Shown here: piece after piece, positions 28,143-38,522 of the stretch
Layout of the letters: every line of letters starts with the position of its first letter
How positions within the stretch are numbered: the first letter of the stretch is position 1
Assembly (NCBI RefSeq): GCF_000308315.1
Contig: NZ_CALJ01000058.1
Coordinates: 1 to 42,276 of the forward strand
Length of the DNA: 42,276 nucleotides
DNA from: Legionella tunisiensis
GTDB taxonomy: Bacteria > Pseudomonadota > Gammaproteobacteria > Legionellales > Legionellaceae
Direction: 5' to 3'
Notes under the pieces: model-generated
Told to the model about the DNA's origin: nothing
The model's input: only the letters and a program-made list of their open reading frames with translations
The model's database searches: none
Translations under genes and position numbers: made by a program

Positions 28143-30434
28143 ATGCTAAAAATATTAAAACGAATCGTACAGGATGTAACCACAGCCAATCAATTAACAG
28201 ATGCATTGACAATCCTGGTGCAACGAGTGCGCAAAGCAGTTAATGCTGATGCTGTTTCCGTTTTCCTTATTGATAATAAGCACGCCGAATATGTATTGAT
28301 CGCTACCGAAGGTTTAAACAGGCAAGCAGAATCAAGAGTGCGTGTTGGATTAGACAGTGGCTTGATTGGCTTAGTGGGGCGCCGCGAAGAACCGATTAAT
28401 ATTGAAAATGCACCCTCGCATCCCGATTTTTATCAACATAGCCTTCTTGGCGAAGAGCATCTGAATGCTTTTCTAGGCGTGCCGATCATTCAACATCGTA
28501 AATTGTATGGTGTGTTAACTGTACAACAAATAGAGCAACGTTGTTTTGATGATGCTGAAGAAGCTTTTTTAATTACTTTAGCAGCGCAGCTTGGTGGTAT
28601 TATTGCTCATGCTGAAGCAACTGGCGAGTTAGCGCAATTAACCCAGCCAAAACCGTTAGGAACCGATAAAGTTGATTTGGCCCCTACGGCTTTAACCGGG
28701 GTAGGTTCTGTGCCTGGTGTCGGTATTGGCACAGCCGTTATTGTCTATCCTCCCGCTGATATTGACGCAGTTCCGCGTCGCACCGTTGAAGATCTTGATG
28801 CGGAGATCACGACCTTCTTTCATGCATTACAAATGGCTCGCGAGGATATGCAACGCTTAAGCAAGCGTATGAAGGCAAGTGTTGATGAGGATGAACATGC
28901 TTTATTTGATGTGTATTTGCGCATCCTTGATAAGGATAGTTTAGGTGCTGAAGTTGAACATGTTATCCGTGAAGAGCATCTCAGTGCACAGGCAGCTTTG
29001 TCCGCTGTTATCAAAAAACATGTACAACTGTTTGAAAGTATGGAGGATGACTATCTTCGTGAACGCGCCTCCGATTTTCGTGATTTAGGTCGACGGGTAC
29101 TTGCCGAACTGCAGTGGTCACAGCGGGAAGAAATAATCTACCCACGCCGGACTATCCTGATTGGGGAGGAAATCACTGCTGCAGCGTTAGCTGAAGTGCC
29201 GGAAGGGCATCTGGCTGGTGTTGTATCTGCAAAAGGAGCGAATAATTCCCACGTTGCTATTCTAGCGCGTGCTTTAGGTGTACCGACAGTCATGGGAGTT
29301 CGTGGGCTTAAAATTGAACATTTATCGCGTCGTGCTGTTGTTGTTGACGGGTATTATGGTCATGTTTATGTGTCGCCCTCGAAAACTGTTCTGGCAGAAT
29401 TTAAAAAGCTGGCGCAAGAAGAGCAAGAATTAAATCAAAGCTTGGTGAGTTTGCGGGATAAGCCGGCAGAAACACTGGATAATTACCGGGTATCCTTGCA
29501 AGTGAATACTGGACTTGCCATGGATGCAGGATTATCAATGAGTGTAGGCGCAGAAGGGGTTGGACTTTATCGTTCTGAAGTCCCATTCATGAGTCGTGAT
29601 CGTTTCCCATCGGAAGATGAACAATACATTATTTATCGCCAGATTCTTAAGGCATTCGCGCCACGATTTGTGACCATGCGTACGCTGGATATTGGTGGTG
29701 ATAAAGTACTGCCTTATTTTCCAGTAGAAGAAGATAATCCTTATTTGGGCTGGCGGGGCATACGTGTCACTCTCGATCATCCAGATGTTTTCTTAATGCA
29801 GGTACGCGCAATGATGCGTGCCAGTGAGGAGCTAAATAATCTGCGCATTATGTTACCTATGGTGACTACGTTAAGTGAGGTAGAAGAGGCTGCCTATTTG
29901 GTTGGACAGGCCTATGAAGAATTGTTAGAAGAGGGTTGCCGTATTGAAAGACCAAAATTGGGTGTGATGGTTGAGGTTCCAGCGGCAGTTTATCTTGCTC
30001 GAGAATTAGCAAGGCGGGTTGATTTTCTCTCAGTGGGTAGTAATGATTTAACGCAATATTTACTGGCCGTTGACCGCAATAACGCGCGCGTAGCAGGGCT
30101 TTATGATGGTTTTCATCCGGCTATGCTACGTACTTTAATGAAAGTGGTAGAAGGTGGTCATGCCTCGGGTATTGAAGTAAGTATTTGTGGTGAGATGGCC
30201 AGTGATCCCCTCGCTGTGATCCTATTGCTAGCAATGGGGTTTGATACCTTAAGTATGAATTCAACAAGCTTGCCACGTGTGAAATGGGTAATTCGTAATA
30301 TTTCTCTGGCTCAAGCGCGAAAAGTGCTGGCTGATGTATTAGAGCTTGAACACCCAGCTGAAATTAGATTGTATTTGCAAAAAGCGTTGGAGGACGAGGG
30401 TTTGGGTGGCTTAATCAGGGCAGGACGGTCGTGA
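28143..30434 (+). CDS. ptsP: Nitrogen phosphotransferase enzyme I (EI-Ntr)
   Basis: First phosphotransferase of the nitrogen PTS; takes phosphate from PEP and passes it to NPr. 763 aa, intact. It has an N-terminal GAF sensor domain (about 1-165), then the PTS enzyme I region with the phospho-His in NNSHVAILARALG (H370), and the PEP-binding barrel with DIGGDKVLPYF, GSNDLTQYLLAVDR and the catalytic Cys of SICGEMASDP (C682). The rppH-ptsP pairing is widely conserved. No NPr or EIIA-Ntr gene is in the window. Confidence 0.96.
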   Translation: MLKILKRIVQDVTTANQLTDALTILVQRVRKAVNADAVSVFLIDNKHAEYVLIATEGLNRQAESRVRVGLDSGLIGLVGRREEPINIENAPSHPDFYQHSLLGEEHLNAFLGVPIIQHRKLYGVLTVQQIEQRCFDDAEEAFLITLAAQLGGIIAHAEATGELAQLTQPKPLGTDKVDLAPTALTGVGSVPGVGIGTAVIVYPPADIDAVPRRTVEDLDAEITTFFHALQMAREDMQRLSKRMKASVDEDEHALFDVYLRILDKDSLGAEVEHVIREEHLSAQAALSAVIKKHVQLFESMEDDYLRERASDFRDLGRRVLAELQWSQREEIIYPRRTILIGEEITAAALAEVPEGHLAGVVSAKGANNSHVAILARALGVPTVMGVRGLKIEHLSRRAVVVDGYYGHVYVSPSKTVLAEFKKLAQEEQELNQSLVSLRDKPAETLDNYRVSLQVNTGLAMDAGLSMSVGAEGVGLYRSEVPFMSRDRFPSEDEQYIIYRQILKAFAPRFVTMRTLDIGGDKVLPYFPVEEDNPYLGWRGIRVTLDHPDVFLMQVRAMMRASEELNNLRIMLPMVTTLSEVEEAAYLVGQAYEELLEEGCRIERPKLGVMVEVPAAVYLARELARRVDFLSVGSNDLTQYLLAVDRNNARVAGLYDGFHPAMLRTLMKVVEGGHASGIEVSICGEMASDPLAVILLLAMGFDTLSMNSTSLPRVKWVIRNISLAQARKVLADVLELEHPAEIRLYLQKALEDEGLGGLIRAGRS

Positions 30435-31237
30435 TTTTATCGGAAATAGCTGCAAATGGCAGTATATATGCTCTAGCAGGTGCTTTTGCTGGTCTCATGT
30501 CGGGCATTATGGGCATAGGAGGGGGCATCATTGTAGTACCCTCATTGCTTTTTATTTTTCAACATAATCCCGCTTTCCCTTCTAATTTGACTATGCACAT
30601 TGCCGCCGGTACTTCCTTGGCCATTATGTTGTTTACTTCACAGTCTTCCGTACGCGCTCACTATCGTCAGGGCGGAATTTTGTGGAGTATTTATAATCGT
30701 TTGTGGCCGGGCATTGTTATTGGTGCAGTCAGTGGTGCGATACTTGCTGATCAATTGCCAACGCATTGGCTGCAAATATTGTTTGGATTATTTTTGTTGT
30801 TTGTTGCGTTCAAGATGTTATCGGGTATGCATATAGTTCGTCCACAACAATTTCCTCGTCCTTGGATTAACAATTTGATAAGTTTCTTAATAGGGTGTAA
30901 ATCTGGATTATTAGGGGTAGGAGGCGGTACGGTAATTATTCCCTATCTCAGCTATTGCGGGGTAGAAATGCCAAAAATTACGCCAGTATCTGCTTTGTGT
31001 ACGTTGACTGTTGCAGTACTTGGTACAATTACTTTTATACTGACTGGTTTGAATGAGATTGGCTTACCTCCCTATACAACAGGGTATGTTTATTGGCCAG
31101 CGGTATTGTGTGTGGCTATTCCAAGCAGTATTTTTGCTCCTATTGGGGCAAAATTAACTTATATTTTGCCGATCGAACAATTGAAATATGGGTTTATTGT
31201 TATTCTATTTTTAACAGCTATCGATTTATTAATTTAA
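30431..31237 (+). CDS. TSUP (TauE/SafE, DUF81) family membrane transporter
   Basis: Predicted exporter or importer of sulfur-containing or organic anions; the substrate is unknown. 268 aa, starting at GTG 30431 overlapping the ptsP stop. The family's two internal repeats are visible: [20 protein letters not shown] near the start and [18 protein letters not shown] in the middle, each opening a set of about four helices. It ends in a membrane helix ([14 protein letters not shown]). It lies between ptsP and lgt, 22 bases before lgt. Confidence 0.92.
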   Translation: MILSEIAANGSIYALAGAFAGLMSGIMGIGGGIIVVPSLLFIFQHNPAFPSNLTMHIAAGTSLAIMLFTSQSSVRAHYRQGGILWSIYNRLWPGIVIGAVSGAILADQLPTHWLQILFGLFLLFVAFKMLSGMHIVRPQQFPRPWINNLISFLIGCKSGLLGVGGGTVIIPYLSYCGVEMPKITPVSALCTLTVAVLGTITFILTGLNEIGLPPYTTGYVYWPAVLCVAIPSSIFAPIGAKLTYILPIEQLKYGFIVILFLTAIDLLI

Positions 31238-31259
31238 AAGGATTTTTTCAGAGGTATTT

Positions 31260-32033
31260 ATGCTGCCCTTTCCTGCTATTGATCCTGTTGCATTTTCTTT
31301 GGGTCCTATTAAGGTACACTGGTATGGTTTGATGTATTTGGCCGGGTTCTTGATTGCTTGGCTTTTAGCCCATTGGCGAGTGAAACATTACCACTTGGAA
31401 TGGACTTCGGAGCAAATTGGCGATTTAATTTTTATGCTGCTTTGGGAGTCATTATTGGCGGTAGACTGGGTTATATGTTGTTTTACAATACGCAACATTT
31501 ATTTACTAAGCCCTGGGAGCTACTGAAATTATGGGAAGGGGGGATGTCTTTTCATGGCGGTTTACTCGGTGTAGCTGTAGCAATGCTGCTATTTGCTCGT
31601 AAAATTAAAAAACCTTTTGTTGAAATAACTGATTTTCTTGCCCCTTTAGTCCCTCTGGGGCTTGCTGCTGGGCGAATTGGTAATTTTATTAATGGAGAGC
31701 TGTGGGGACGCGTTACCGATGTGCCTTGGGCTATAGTTTTTCCGAATTCGGATGGACAACCTCGTCACCCTTCTCAATTGTATGAGTTTGGTTTGGAAGG
31801 AATTGCTTTATTTATCTTTCTTTGGTGGTATGCTGCCAAGCCAAGACCAAAGGGTTGTGTATCAGCAATGTTTTTTGATCGGTTATGCTATCTGCCGTTT
31901 AATTGCGGAGTGTTTTCGTCAGCCTGATGCGCATATAGGTTTTATTGCCTTTAATTGGTTAACAATGGGACAATTACTCTCTATCCCAATGTTAGTGGCA
32001 GGTTTATGGTTATTGCGGTGGGCTAAACGATGA
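31260..32033 (+). CDS. lgt: Prolipoprotein diacylglyceryl transferase (two frameshifts)
   Basis: Inner-membrane enzyme that attaches diacylglycerol to the lipobox Cys of preprolipoproteins. Repaired length 257 aa. It has the opening helix with [14 protein letters not shown], the conserved MSFHGGLLG, the Lgt signature [14 protein letters not shown], and HPSQLYE. Breaks: T run 31429-31433 (add one; [20 protein letters not shown]) and T run 31871-31876 (remove one; [22 protein letters not shown]). The gene is essential in most Gram-negatives, so these are read as errors. The stop overlaps the thyA start (ATGA). Confidence 0.95.
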
Positions 32034-32822
32034 AGACATATTTGCAATTTCTCCAACATATTTTAGAGCATGGGACAAAAAAGGCTGATAGAACCGGGAC
32101 AGGGACCCTCTCTGTGTTTGGCTATCAGATGCGTTTTAATCTTGCTGACGGTTTTCCTTTGCTAACCACAAAAAATTACACACACGCAGTATTATTCATG
32201 AGTTGCTCTGGTTTTTACGTGGTGAAACCAATATTGCTTATCTGAATGAGAACGGTGTAACCATTTGGGACGAGTGGGCAGATAGCAAGGGGGATTTAGG
32301 TCCTATTTATGGTCACCAATGGCGCTCTTGGCCTACGCCAGATGGTCGCTCTATCGATCAATTGACGGAAGTAGTTAGTCAAATCAAGACGAATCCTGAT
32401 TCTCGCCGCCTACTTGTGAGTGCCTGGAATGTTGGTGAGTTGGACAAGATGGCTTTGATGCCTTGCCATGCCTTATTTCAATTTTATGTTGCAGATAATC
32501 GCCTTTCTTGCCAACTGTACCAGCGCTCGGCGGATGTTTTTTAGGGGTACCTTTTAATATTGCTTCGTATTCTTTACTGACTCACATGGTAGCAGAGCAA
32601 TGCAGTCTGAACGTAGGCGAGTTTATTTGGACTGGTGGGGATTGTCATTTGTATTTAAATCATCTCGAGCAAGCACGCATTCAGTTAGAGCGAGCTCCTT
32701 TACCGTTACCTCAACTCATTATTAAACAAAAAGCCCCTTCACTTTTTGATTATCAGTTCGCTGATTTTGAATTTCGCAATTATCAATCACACCCTGCAAT
32801 CAAAGCCCCTATTGCTGTTTAA
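32030..32822 (+). CDS. thyA: Thymidylate synthase ThyA (two frameshifts)
   Basis: Converts dUMP to dTMP with methylene-tetrahydrofolate. The repaired length is 264 aa, the same as in E. coli. Key parts: [12 protein letters not shown], the catalytic Cys in [34 protein letters not shown], and GDCHLYLNH. Breaks: A run 32170-32175 (add one; [18 protein letters not shown]) and T run 32537-32542 (add one; ADVFLGVPF). The lgt-thyA order is conserved in many gamma-proteobacteria. Confidence 0.96.
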
Positions 32823-32904
32823 GGGGCGGGCCGCGGTTCTTACGAATACTAATATAGATTTTATTGGACACTTAGCCTTGCTTTCATGCTAGGCACGGAC
32901 AATT

Positions 32905-32933
32905 TTGTTTATTCGCCGATAATGTGGTTTAAT
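32905..32933 (+). promoter_or_regulatory. Candidate promoter of the small secreted protein gene
   Basis: TTGTTT (32905-32910), a 17-base spacer, TTTAAT (32928-32933). The -10 is good and the -35 weak. It stands 36 bases before the GTG start at 32969. Confidence 0.4.
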
Positions 32934-32968
32934 ATTATTCTTCTTGGTTTTTATTTGGATCTGTAATT

Positions 32969-33238
32969 GTGAAGAAACTAGTTGTTCTCCTGATCGCTGC
33001 ATTGTGTTTAACGCTGGGACATGCCAGTAAATTAAGTAAATATTTAAATAAAATGGAAGCTAATGATAGAGCGCGTCAAGCTCAGGAATGGCAGCAAGAC
33101 ATGAATTTTGGCGATTTTGCTTTCCGTTTAGATAAACGTTATGTAGATGATCGTGGCCAGCATTGCCGCAATTATGTTTTTAGATCACGCAGTAATCCCT
33201 ACCGTCATGGCTATTATAGTGTTTGCGACGAGCGTTAA
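32969..33238 (+). CDS. Small secreted protein of unknown function (89 aa)
   Basis: Begins at GTG with a clear signal peptide, MKKLVVLLIAALCLTLGHAS, probably cut after GHA. The mature part is basic and hydrophilic. It has a helical stretch (NKMEANDRARQAQEWQQDM) and a C-terminal YVDDRGQHCRNYVFRSR...YYSVCDER with two Cys that could form a disulfide. The end resembles the C-terminal module of small Legionella/Rickettsia surface proteins, a low-confidence resemblance. It has its own likely promoter and a following hairpin, so it is a single-gene unit. Confidence 0.7.
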   Translation: MKKLVVLLIAALCLTLGHASKLSKYLNKMEANDRARQAQEWQQDMNFGDFAFRLDKRYVDDRGQHCRNYVFRSRSNPYRHGYYSVCDER

Positions 33239-33247
33239 TTGTCTTGA

Positions 33248-33278
33248 CCATGAAGCGGTTTGTTGCATCGCTTTATGG
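33248..33278 (+). terminator. Stem-loop after the small secreted protein gene
   Basis: Arms CCATGAAGCG and CGCTTTATGG pair with one mismatch around an 11-base loop, nine bases after the stop. No strong T tract follows, so termination is only likely. Confidence 0.4.
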
Positions 33279-33298
33279 CCATTATTGCATAAACCAGG

Positions 33299-34238
33299 CT
33301 AATTTTTATAAGCTACAACGGTTGGAAACAGTTTTGCCTTATCATAGAGAAATTCAATATCGGTATAACCTAGGCTAGTTAACTGTTTTTTGTCAGAGCA
33401 GTGGAACGGTAACACTGGAACTTCGAAGCGATAATGTCAGCGAAAAGAATTTTCTGTAACAATAAGTCCTTTTGGTTAATCACTGATAAATCCCATTCAC
33501 ATTGCTCGGTAAGGGTTGGGGGTGGAGTGAGAAAACTAGTCACTAATTTTCCACCTGATTTCAAAGCTTGGTAAAAAAGCCGGAACAATTCTAAAACTTT
33601 TTCATCATCAGGTTCATAAATAGTTAAACCATTACTGGAAATTAGGTCGAATTCATCGTGAACATCCAATTCCCAGGCATCTTGTTGATAAAGTTTCACT
33701 AACTGGCTTAATCCCCGTTTTTCTGCCAATTCAGCGGCATCTTTTAAAGTAGCAGAGTCATAATCAATCCCGACGAGTTCAATATTATCTACAGACCCTA
33801 AATTGAGGTATAAAAGTTCACCCATCATTCCACAGGGGATGCAGGCAAGTTTTGCCCCATTGTGAACTTCTTTCTGATTTTTTGTAAGAAAATTTCACAA
33901 CGCTCTTGTGTTGCAAGCATTAGAGGAGAACGATCGAGAATAAACGCTTCTAATTCCGTAAATGGTTGGCCACAGTTGTTTTTACCACTTTTACGCCCAA
34001 TTTGGGGATGATAGAGCATGTAATGAGTCCAGTAACCATTAATCCCTTGGTTTTGTAATAAAAAACGGCCAAAATCAAATTCCGCTAATTGGTTAAGCAG
34101 GTCAAGTTGTTCTGTTACAGTAATATAAGGTTTATCGCCTTCCTGTTTAATTCGGGTTGCGATTTTATCAACTACAATAGCGAGAGTTTCCTCTGCCACC
34201 TTGTGTGAGATCAGATGAGGTTGCTCTATATTGGCCAT
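33299..34238 (-). CDS. Class I SAM-dependent methyltransferase, substrate unknown (two frameshifts)
   Basis: Repaired length about 313 aa. An N-terminal helical part (MANIEQPHLISHKVAEETL) is followed by motif I as KLACIPCGMMGELLYL, with Cys where many enzymes have Gly-x-Gly. The SAM-ribose acid is in ELVGIDYD and the motif IV region is FDLISSNGLTIYEP. Breaks: T run 33878-33883 (add one; QKNQKEVHNGAKLACIPCG) and T run 33386-33391 (add one), which adds TKKQLTSLGYTDIEFLYDKA and an end in VVAYKN at 33299. The C-terminal GYTDIEFLYDKAKLFPTVVAYK is a typical last strand-hairpin of the fold. The substrate cannot be told. Confidence 0.78.
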
Positions 34239-34313
34239 GAATAGTCCTAAATAAAAGATGAGTAAAGTCTGTCGTTTCGCAGTTAATAAACATAGACTCT
34301 TAGCCTTAAATAG

Positions 34314-34706
34314 CTAAAATAAATTTCGTATTGAATCAGGTATAGGAACAGATTTATTGGCGCGATAATCCACCCAAACTATTTTACTCGTCCCCTGGGT
34401 CATCAAGGTTTCACCTTGGTATAAATCATGATCCATCATAATACTGGAACGACCAAGGTTGTGGACACTGCTTTTGATCGTTAAGGTTGCCGGATAAACA
34501 ATTGGTTTTAGAAAAGTGCAGGCGACATGAATGACGACGGGGCCGATTGACTGCTTCATATCCAGATTTAGGCTGTCCAGCCACTCAATGCGGGCTTGCT
34601 GAAAATAATCAAAATAGCGGCCATTATTAACATGGCCTAAAGCATCCATATCACCCCATTCAATAGCAAACGTTTTGTGATGTACAGCTATTTTAGCGTC
34701 AGTCAT
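34314..34706 (-). CDS. Acyl-CoA thioesterase, 4HBT hot-dog fold
   Basis: Hydrolyses acyl-CoA thioesters. 130 aa, intact. The YbgC/4HBT-type signature is EWGDMDALGHVNNGRYFDYF, with the catalytic Asp in DALGHVNN; VHVACTF-like and YPATLTIKSSVHNLGRSSI strands follow. It lacks the extra regions of the tol-linked YbgC, and no tol genes are near. It overlaps the priA stop by four bases (ATGA), so it belongs to the midA-PTPS-priA operon. Confidence 0.9.
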   Translation of the reverse strand: MTDAKIAVHHKTFAIEWGDMDALGHVNNGRYFDYFQQARIEWLDSLNLDMKQSIGPVVIHVACTFLKPIVYPATLTIKSSVHNLGRSSIMMDHDLYQGETLMTQGTSKIVWVDYRANKSVPIPDSIRNLF

Positions 34707-36878
34707 GATAAATCCACAGGGTCGATATCCACATTCCAGCGGATATTATTGCTTAATCTATTTATTGTTAACCACTCTCTCAGCGCCGTCAATGCGGCTT
34801 GTAAAAGTTTACGTGAAGGCGATTTAATCAGTAATTGCATACGATGTTGCTCGGCTTTACGAGCTAAGGGAGCGGGTGCTGGGCCTAAAATTTTAAGTTT
34901 GTGATGAAATAATTGCTCTTTGATTGCATGCAGAAATTCTAATATTTTACCTGTCTGCTTATCCTGAGCCCGGATAACTGCCAGAAAATGATAAGGGGGG
35001 AGTTCAGCCTGGCGACGCTCTGCCAATAAAGCGGTAGCAAATGATTCGTAGCCTTGTTGGATAAGGAGATTGAGCAAGGGATGCTGCGGTATATGTGTTT
35101 GGATAAGTACCTGACCTGCGTATTGAGCCCGACCGGCGCGTCCGGCGACTTGGATTAGCAGTTGGCCAAGGCGTTCGATGGCGCGAAAATCCTGATTATA
35201 AAATCCAGCATCGGCGTCCAGGACGACCACCAAGGTCAGGCGAGGGAAATGATGGCCTTTAGCAAGCATTTGTGTACCCACAATTAATTGTGCCTCGCCT
35301 TTGTGAATACTTGTAAGATGCTTATCCAACGCATCTTTTTTGTATCTCATCGCGATCGATGCGCAGAAGGTTGGTCCGTGGAAATTGCTCGGCTAAATAT
35401 TCATGAATGCGTTGAGTGCCGGCTCCGATGGGTAGTAATTCTTTACTATGGCAATGGGGGCAATGGTGTGGAATCGCTTTTGTTGTTCCACAATGGTGGC
35501 AGATAAGGCGTCCAGATTGACGGTGTAGAGTTAGATGACTGTCGCAGGCAGAACAATCAGCCATCCAGCCACATTGATGGCATAATAGTACAGGAGCAAA
35601 CCCCCGTCGATTAATAAAAACCAATACTTGATTACCTTGGTTGAGATGCTCGGCAATTATATTGAGCGTGCTAGTAGCGAGTCCGTGTTGTAAGGGTTTG
35701 TTGCGAATATCGATTAGTTGATAATGGAGTGGAGAACTGTCGAGTGCCTTGTGATTTAAACGCAAAAGAGAGTATTTTTTTGTGCACAGTTATGCATACT
35801 TTCTAGACTTGGTGTGGCGGAACCTAGAATAATAGGAATATTGGCCAAATGAGCCCGTATTAGCCCAGTGTCGCGAGCGGAGTAACGGACTCCTTCCATT
35901 TGTTTTAGAGAGCTATCATGCTCCTCATCGACAATAATTAAACCTAAAGCGGGCATAGGGGTAAAAATAGCGGTTCGCGTACCGATTACCAACTTGACTA
36001 AGTTATCTTTTGCCAGCTGCCAAGCGAATTGCCGTTCGCTTTCGTTTAGATTGGAATGGAGGACTGCCATAGGCTCTTTGAATCGTGCTTGAAACCGCGC
36101 CAATAGCTGTGGTGTTAATCCAATTTCAGGTACTAAAATCAGTACCTGACGATTTTCGGCTAATACCTTGGCAATTACTTGTAGGTAGACCTCTGTTTTA
36201 CCACTACCGGTTACGCCTTGTAACAGAAAGCAATGGTAGGTATGCAATTGCTGAGTAATGGTTTGTACCGCAATCGCTTGTTCTTCATTTAAGGCAAGCG
36301 GGCTATCAATTATTTCTTGTCCTGAGTAAGGCAAATTGATTTTTTGCACGAGGATAATTGCCCTAACTGCTAGAAGCGCCTCAATTTGTGTCGAATTAAA
36401 TCCTTCTTGTGCTAATAGTTTTTACTTAAAGGAGTAGTGTGATTATTTAAAAAATCAATAAGTGCGTGCTGTTTATGTGCGCGGTCCGCTATTAATGGAT
36501 GAGCCTCTTCGGCTGGCAAGGCCAATTGATAATAATCAGCAAGGGGTAATTGGCTGTTTTGCCCCAACCGGTATTTTTGGGTAAAGCCAGTGGAATAACT
36601 TCTGATAGAGGGGCTTGATAGTAATTAGCTACCCATTGACATAAGGTGAGCATTGTTTCATTTAACAGGGGTTGCTCATCAATGACTGACAATATGGATT
36701 TAATTGAATCGTAAGTCTTTGCTGAAGGACCTTGACCGACAACCACACCTAAACGTGTCTTTTGACGAAAAGGTACCCATACGCGAGCCCCAATGCAAGG
36801 TGAAAGGGTAGTCGCCTGATAATCGAAATAATCCCGATTAGTATGGGGTACGCAGACCTTGTAGATCGTTGCCGCCAT
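34703..36878 (-). CDS. priA: Primosomal replication protein N' PriA (four frameshifts)
   Basis: Superfamily 2 helicase that restarts stalled replication forks. Repaired length 725 aa. It has an N-terminal DNA-binding domain (VWVPFRQKTRLGVVV), Walker A GVTGSGKTEVYL, the DEEH box in VDEEHDSSLKQ, and a zinc region with CHQCGWMADCSACDSHL, CHHCG and CPHCHS. Next are GTQMLAKGHHFP and QVAGRAGRAQ. Breaks: T run 36574-36578 (add; LPKKYRLGQNSQLPLADYY), T run 36419-36423 (add; LSKKLLAQEGF), T run 35775-35781 (add; QKKYSLLRLNHKA), and T run 35336-35341 (remove; RDEIQKDALDKHLTSI). Four breaks in one conserved gene point to sequence error. Confidence 0.94.
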
Positions 36879-37379
36879 CTAGCTGCGCTGCCACTCGTGA
36901 CTAGCTGATTGTCCGGGAGCTGAAAAAACTTTAACAACAATTTTTTCTATGCGATGGCCATCCAATTCGGTCTTATCCTTGATTAATTCTTCAACGAACC
37001 AACGGGATAATTCTTCTACCGTAATATTGGTTAGCGGCATAAGAGTAACATCTTCTTTTAAAAACGGTATTTTCTTGTGATTAAAGGTAAAATAGTAATG
37101 TTCATTATCTTCTGAGAATTGCAAGAAAGGTGAAAATTGTGGCATTAAGAAGGTTTGATTTAAGTAACGGCATAATTTATAAATGCGTTCCTTGTAATAG
37201 CGGTAGTCAAACGTCATCCCATTTTCTTCTACCCAAGTGGTTAGGGCGAGATAAACTGTGTACATATGACCATGCAGTGGTTCGCGCTCAGTTGCGGAAA
37301 AAATGGTTGTATGTCCTGCTGAGAATTTCATCGATTCTTTTTGTAGCTCAACAGTTGTTAAATATTTTTTCATGATCAT
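36879..37379 (-). CDS. 6-pyruvoyltetrahydropterin synthase / QueD family protein without the usual catalytic Cys
   Basis: T-fold enzyme that acts on dihydroneopterin triphosphate-like substrates. 166 aa, intact. The zinc ligands are visible as FSAGHTTIF and LHGHMYTVYL. In QueD and PTPS a Cys precedes LHGH (as in KCxxLHGH); here the segment is SATEREPLHGH with no Cys, although a Glu is present. So it may be a PTPS-III-like or otherwise diverged enzyme and not a true QueD. Overlaps the midA stop (ATGA) and abuts priA. The nearby pteridine reductase (38523) fits a tetrahydropterin role; that link is inference. Confidence 0.75.
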   Translation of the reverse strand: MIMKKYLTTVELQKESMKFSAGHTTIFSATEREPLHGHMYTVYLALTTWVEENGMTFDYRYYKERIYKLCRYLNQTFLMPQFSPFLQFSEDNEHYYFTFNHKKIPFLKEDVTLMPLTNITVEELSRWFVEELIKDKTELDGHRIEKIVVKVFSAPGQSASHEWQRS

Positions 37380-38487
37380 AAACTCGCTCGTTTATCGTGC
37401 AATTGAAAACCGGTTAAAGTCAATTCAATGTTTTTAGTCAAGGCAATCACTTTGAATAGTTCGCCCATTTCACTAGGTTGGAGTAACTGCTTCACTGCCT
37501 GTTGCGCCTTTATCCGATTACGGTCCTCAGCCAGTTCATCCAATAAGCTTAACAAACCGTTGGCGAGCAAAAAGAGGCTTGGTTCGTATAACCGGCAACG
37601 CGAAAGCCCGCTGTATGGCCTGCTTCAGCGATGTGGGTAAAATCGACATGGGCAGTGATATCTTGTTCGCCGACATGAATCAATGGATTGCTGTGGGCGT
37701 GATGGCGATAATGGCACATCAATGTACCACGATTGCGCTCAGGATGATAATATTCATGGCGCGGAAAGCCGTAATCCAGCAAAAGAACGGCTCCTTTAGT
37801 CAACATGGTGTAACATTGTTGCATCCAATCATCAATGAATAGATTCGCTTCTGACTGGTACGGCATATTTTCGGAAGGTAAGGTCGCCACCACATGGGCA
37901 AGCAATCGCTTATTTGTGCAGGGCTTGAAAATTTCTGTCAATTCTTGTTGTGCATTCAGAGTGACAAAACTTTCCAGTACACCATCTTTTGTTTTTAAAA
38001 AACGATGAACAGGCATTGCATCAAGTACTTCATTAGCAATGACTATCCCATCGAAAGCTTGCTCAGGCCAGCGATTGAGCCATGTTACTCGCTCCAACAA
38101 ATGGGGAATTTCCTGTTGTATTAACTCCTGTTGTCGTTGGCGTAAATGACTACTGACTTCCAGAATATGGTAAGCCTGGGGCAAGCATTGATCACGTTCA
38201 AGTTGCTTTAAGAGATCAATACACAGGCGGCCAGAGCCAGCACCAAATTCAAAAAGAAGCGGATCAGTCATTACCGACAATATTTGTTTACATTGATTGG
38301 CAAGGGTTTGGCCAAACAAAGGCGTTAATTCTGGCGCGGTAACAAAGTCACCTTGAGCACCAAATTTTTGTAATCCTGCACTATAATAGCCAAAATCGGG
38401 TGCGTACAGCGCCTGCTGCATAAATTCAACAAAGGGCATATCCCCTTGTTGTATAATCTGGCTGCGAATGGATGTGAGTAGGCTCAT
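37376..38487 (-). CDS. MidA/NDUFAF7-type SAM-dependent methyltransferase (one frameshift)
   Basis: Bacterial relative of NDUFAF7, the arginine methyltransferase needed for complex I assembly; the bacterial substrate is not certain. Repaired length 370 aa. Typical parts are MPFVEFMQQALYAPDFGYY, GAQGDFVTAPELTPLFGQ, the SAM motif LFEFGAGSGRL, IVIANEVLDAMPVHRF, and LLLDYGFPRHEYYHPER. The frame breaks in the A run 37569-37573; one more gives NQASFLLANGLLSLLDELAED. First gene of the operon with the PTPS homologue, priA and the thioesterase; divergent from the pteridine reductase gene. Confidence 0.93.
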
Positions 38488-38522
38488 AATTGCTTAAAAA
38501 TTATAAAAATGGGGAACATACC

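Noticed and set aside
15964-36878. Reading the many split genes as pseudogenes and genome decay
   Set aside because: The breaks are single bases at homopolymers, fall in essential genes, and leave full conserved sequence on both sides.
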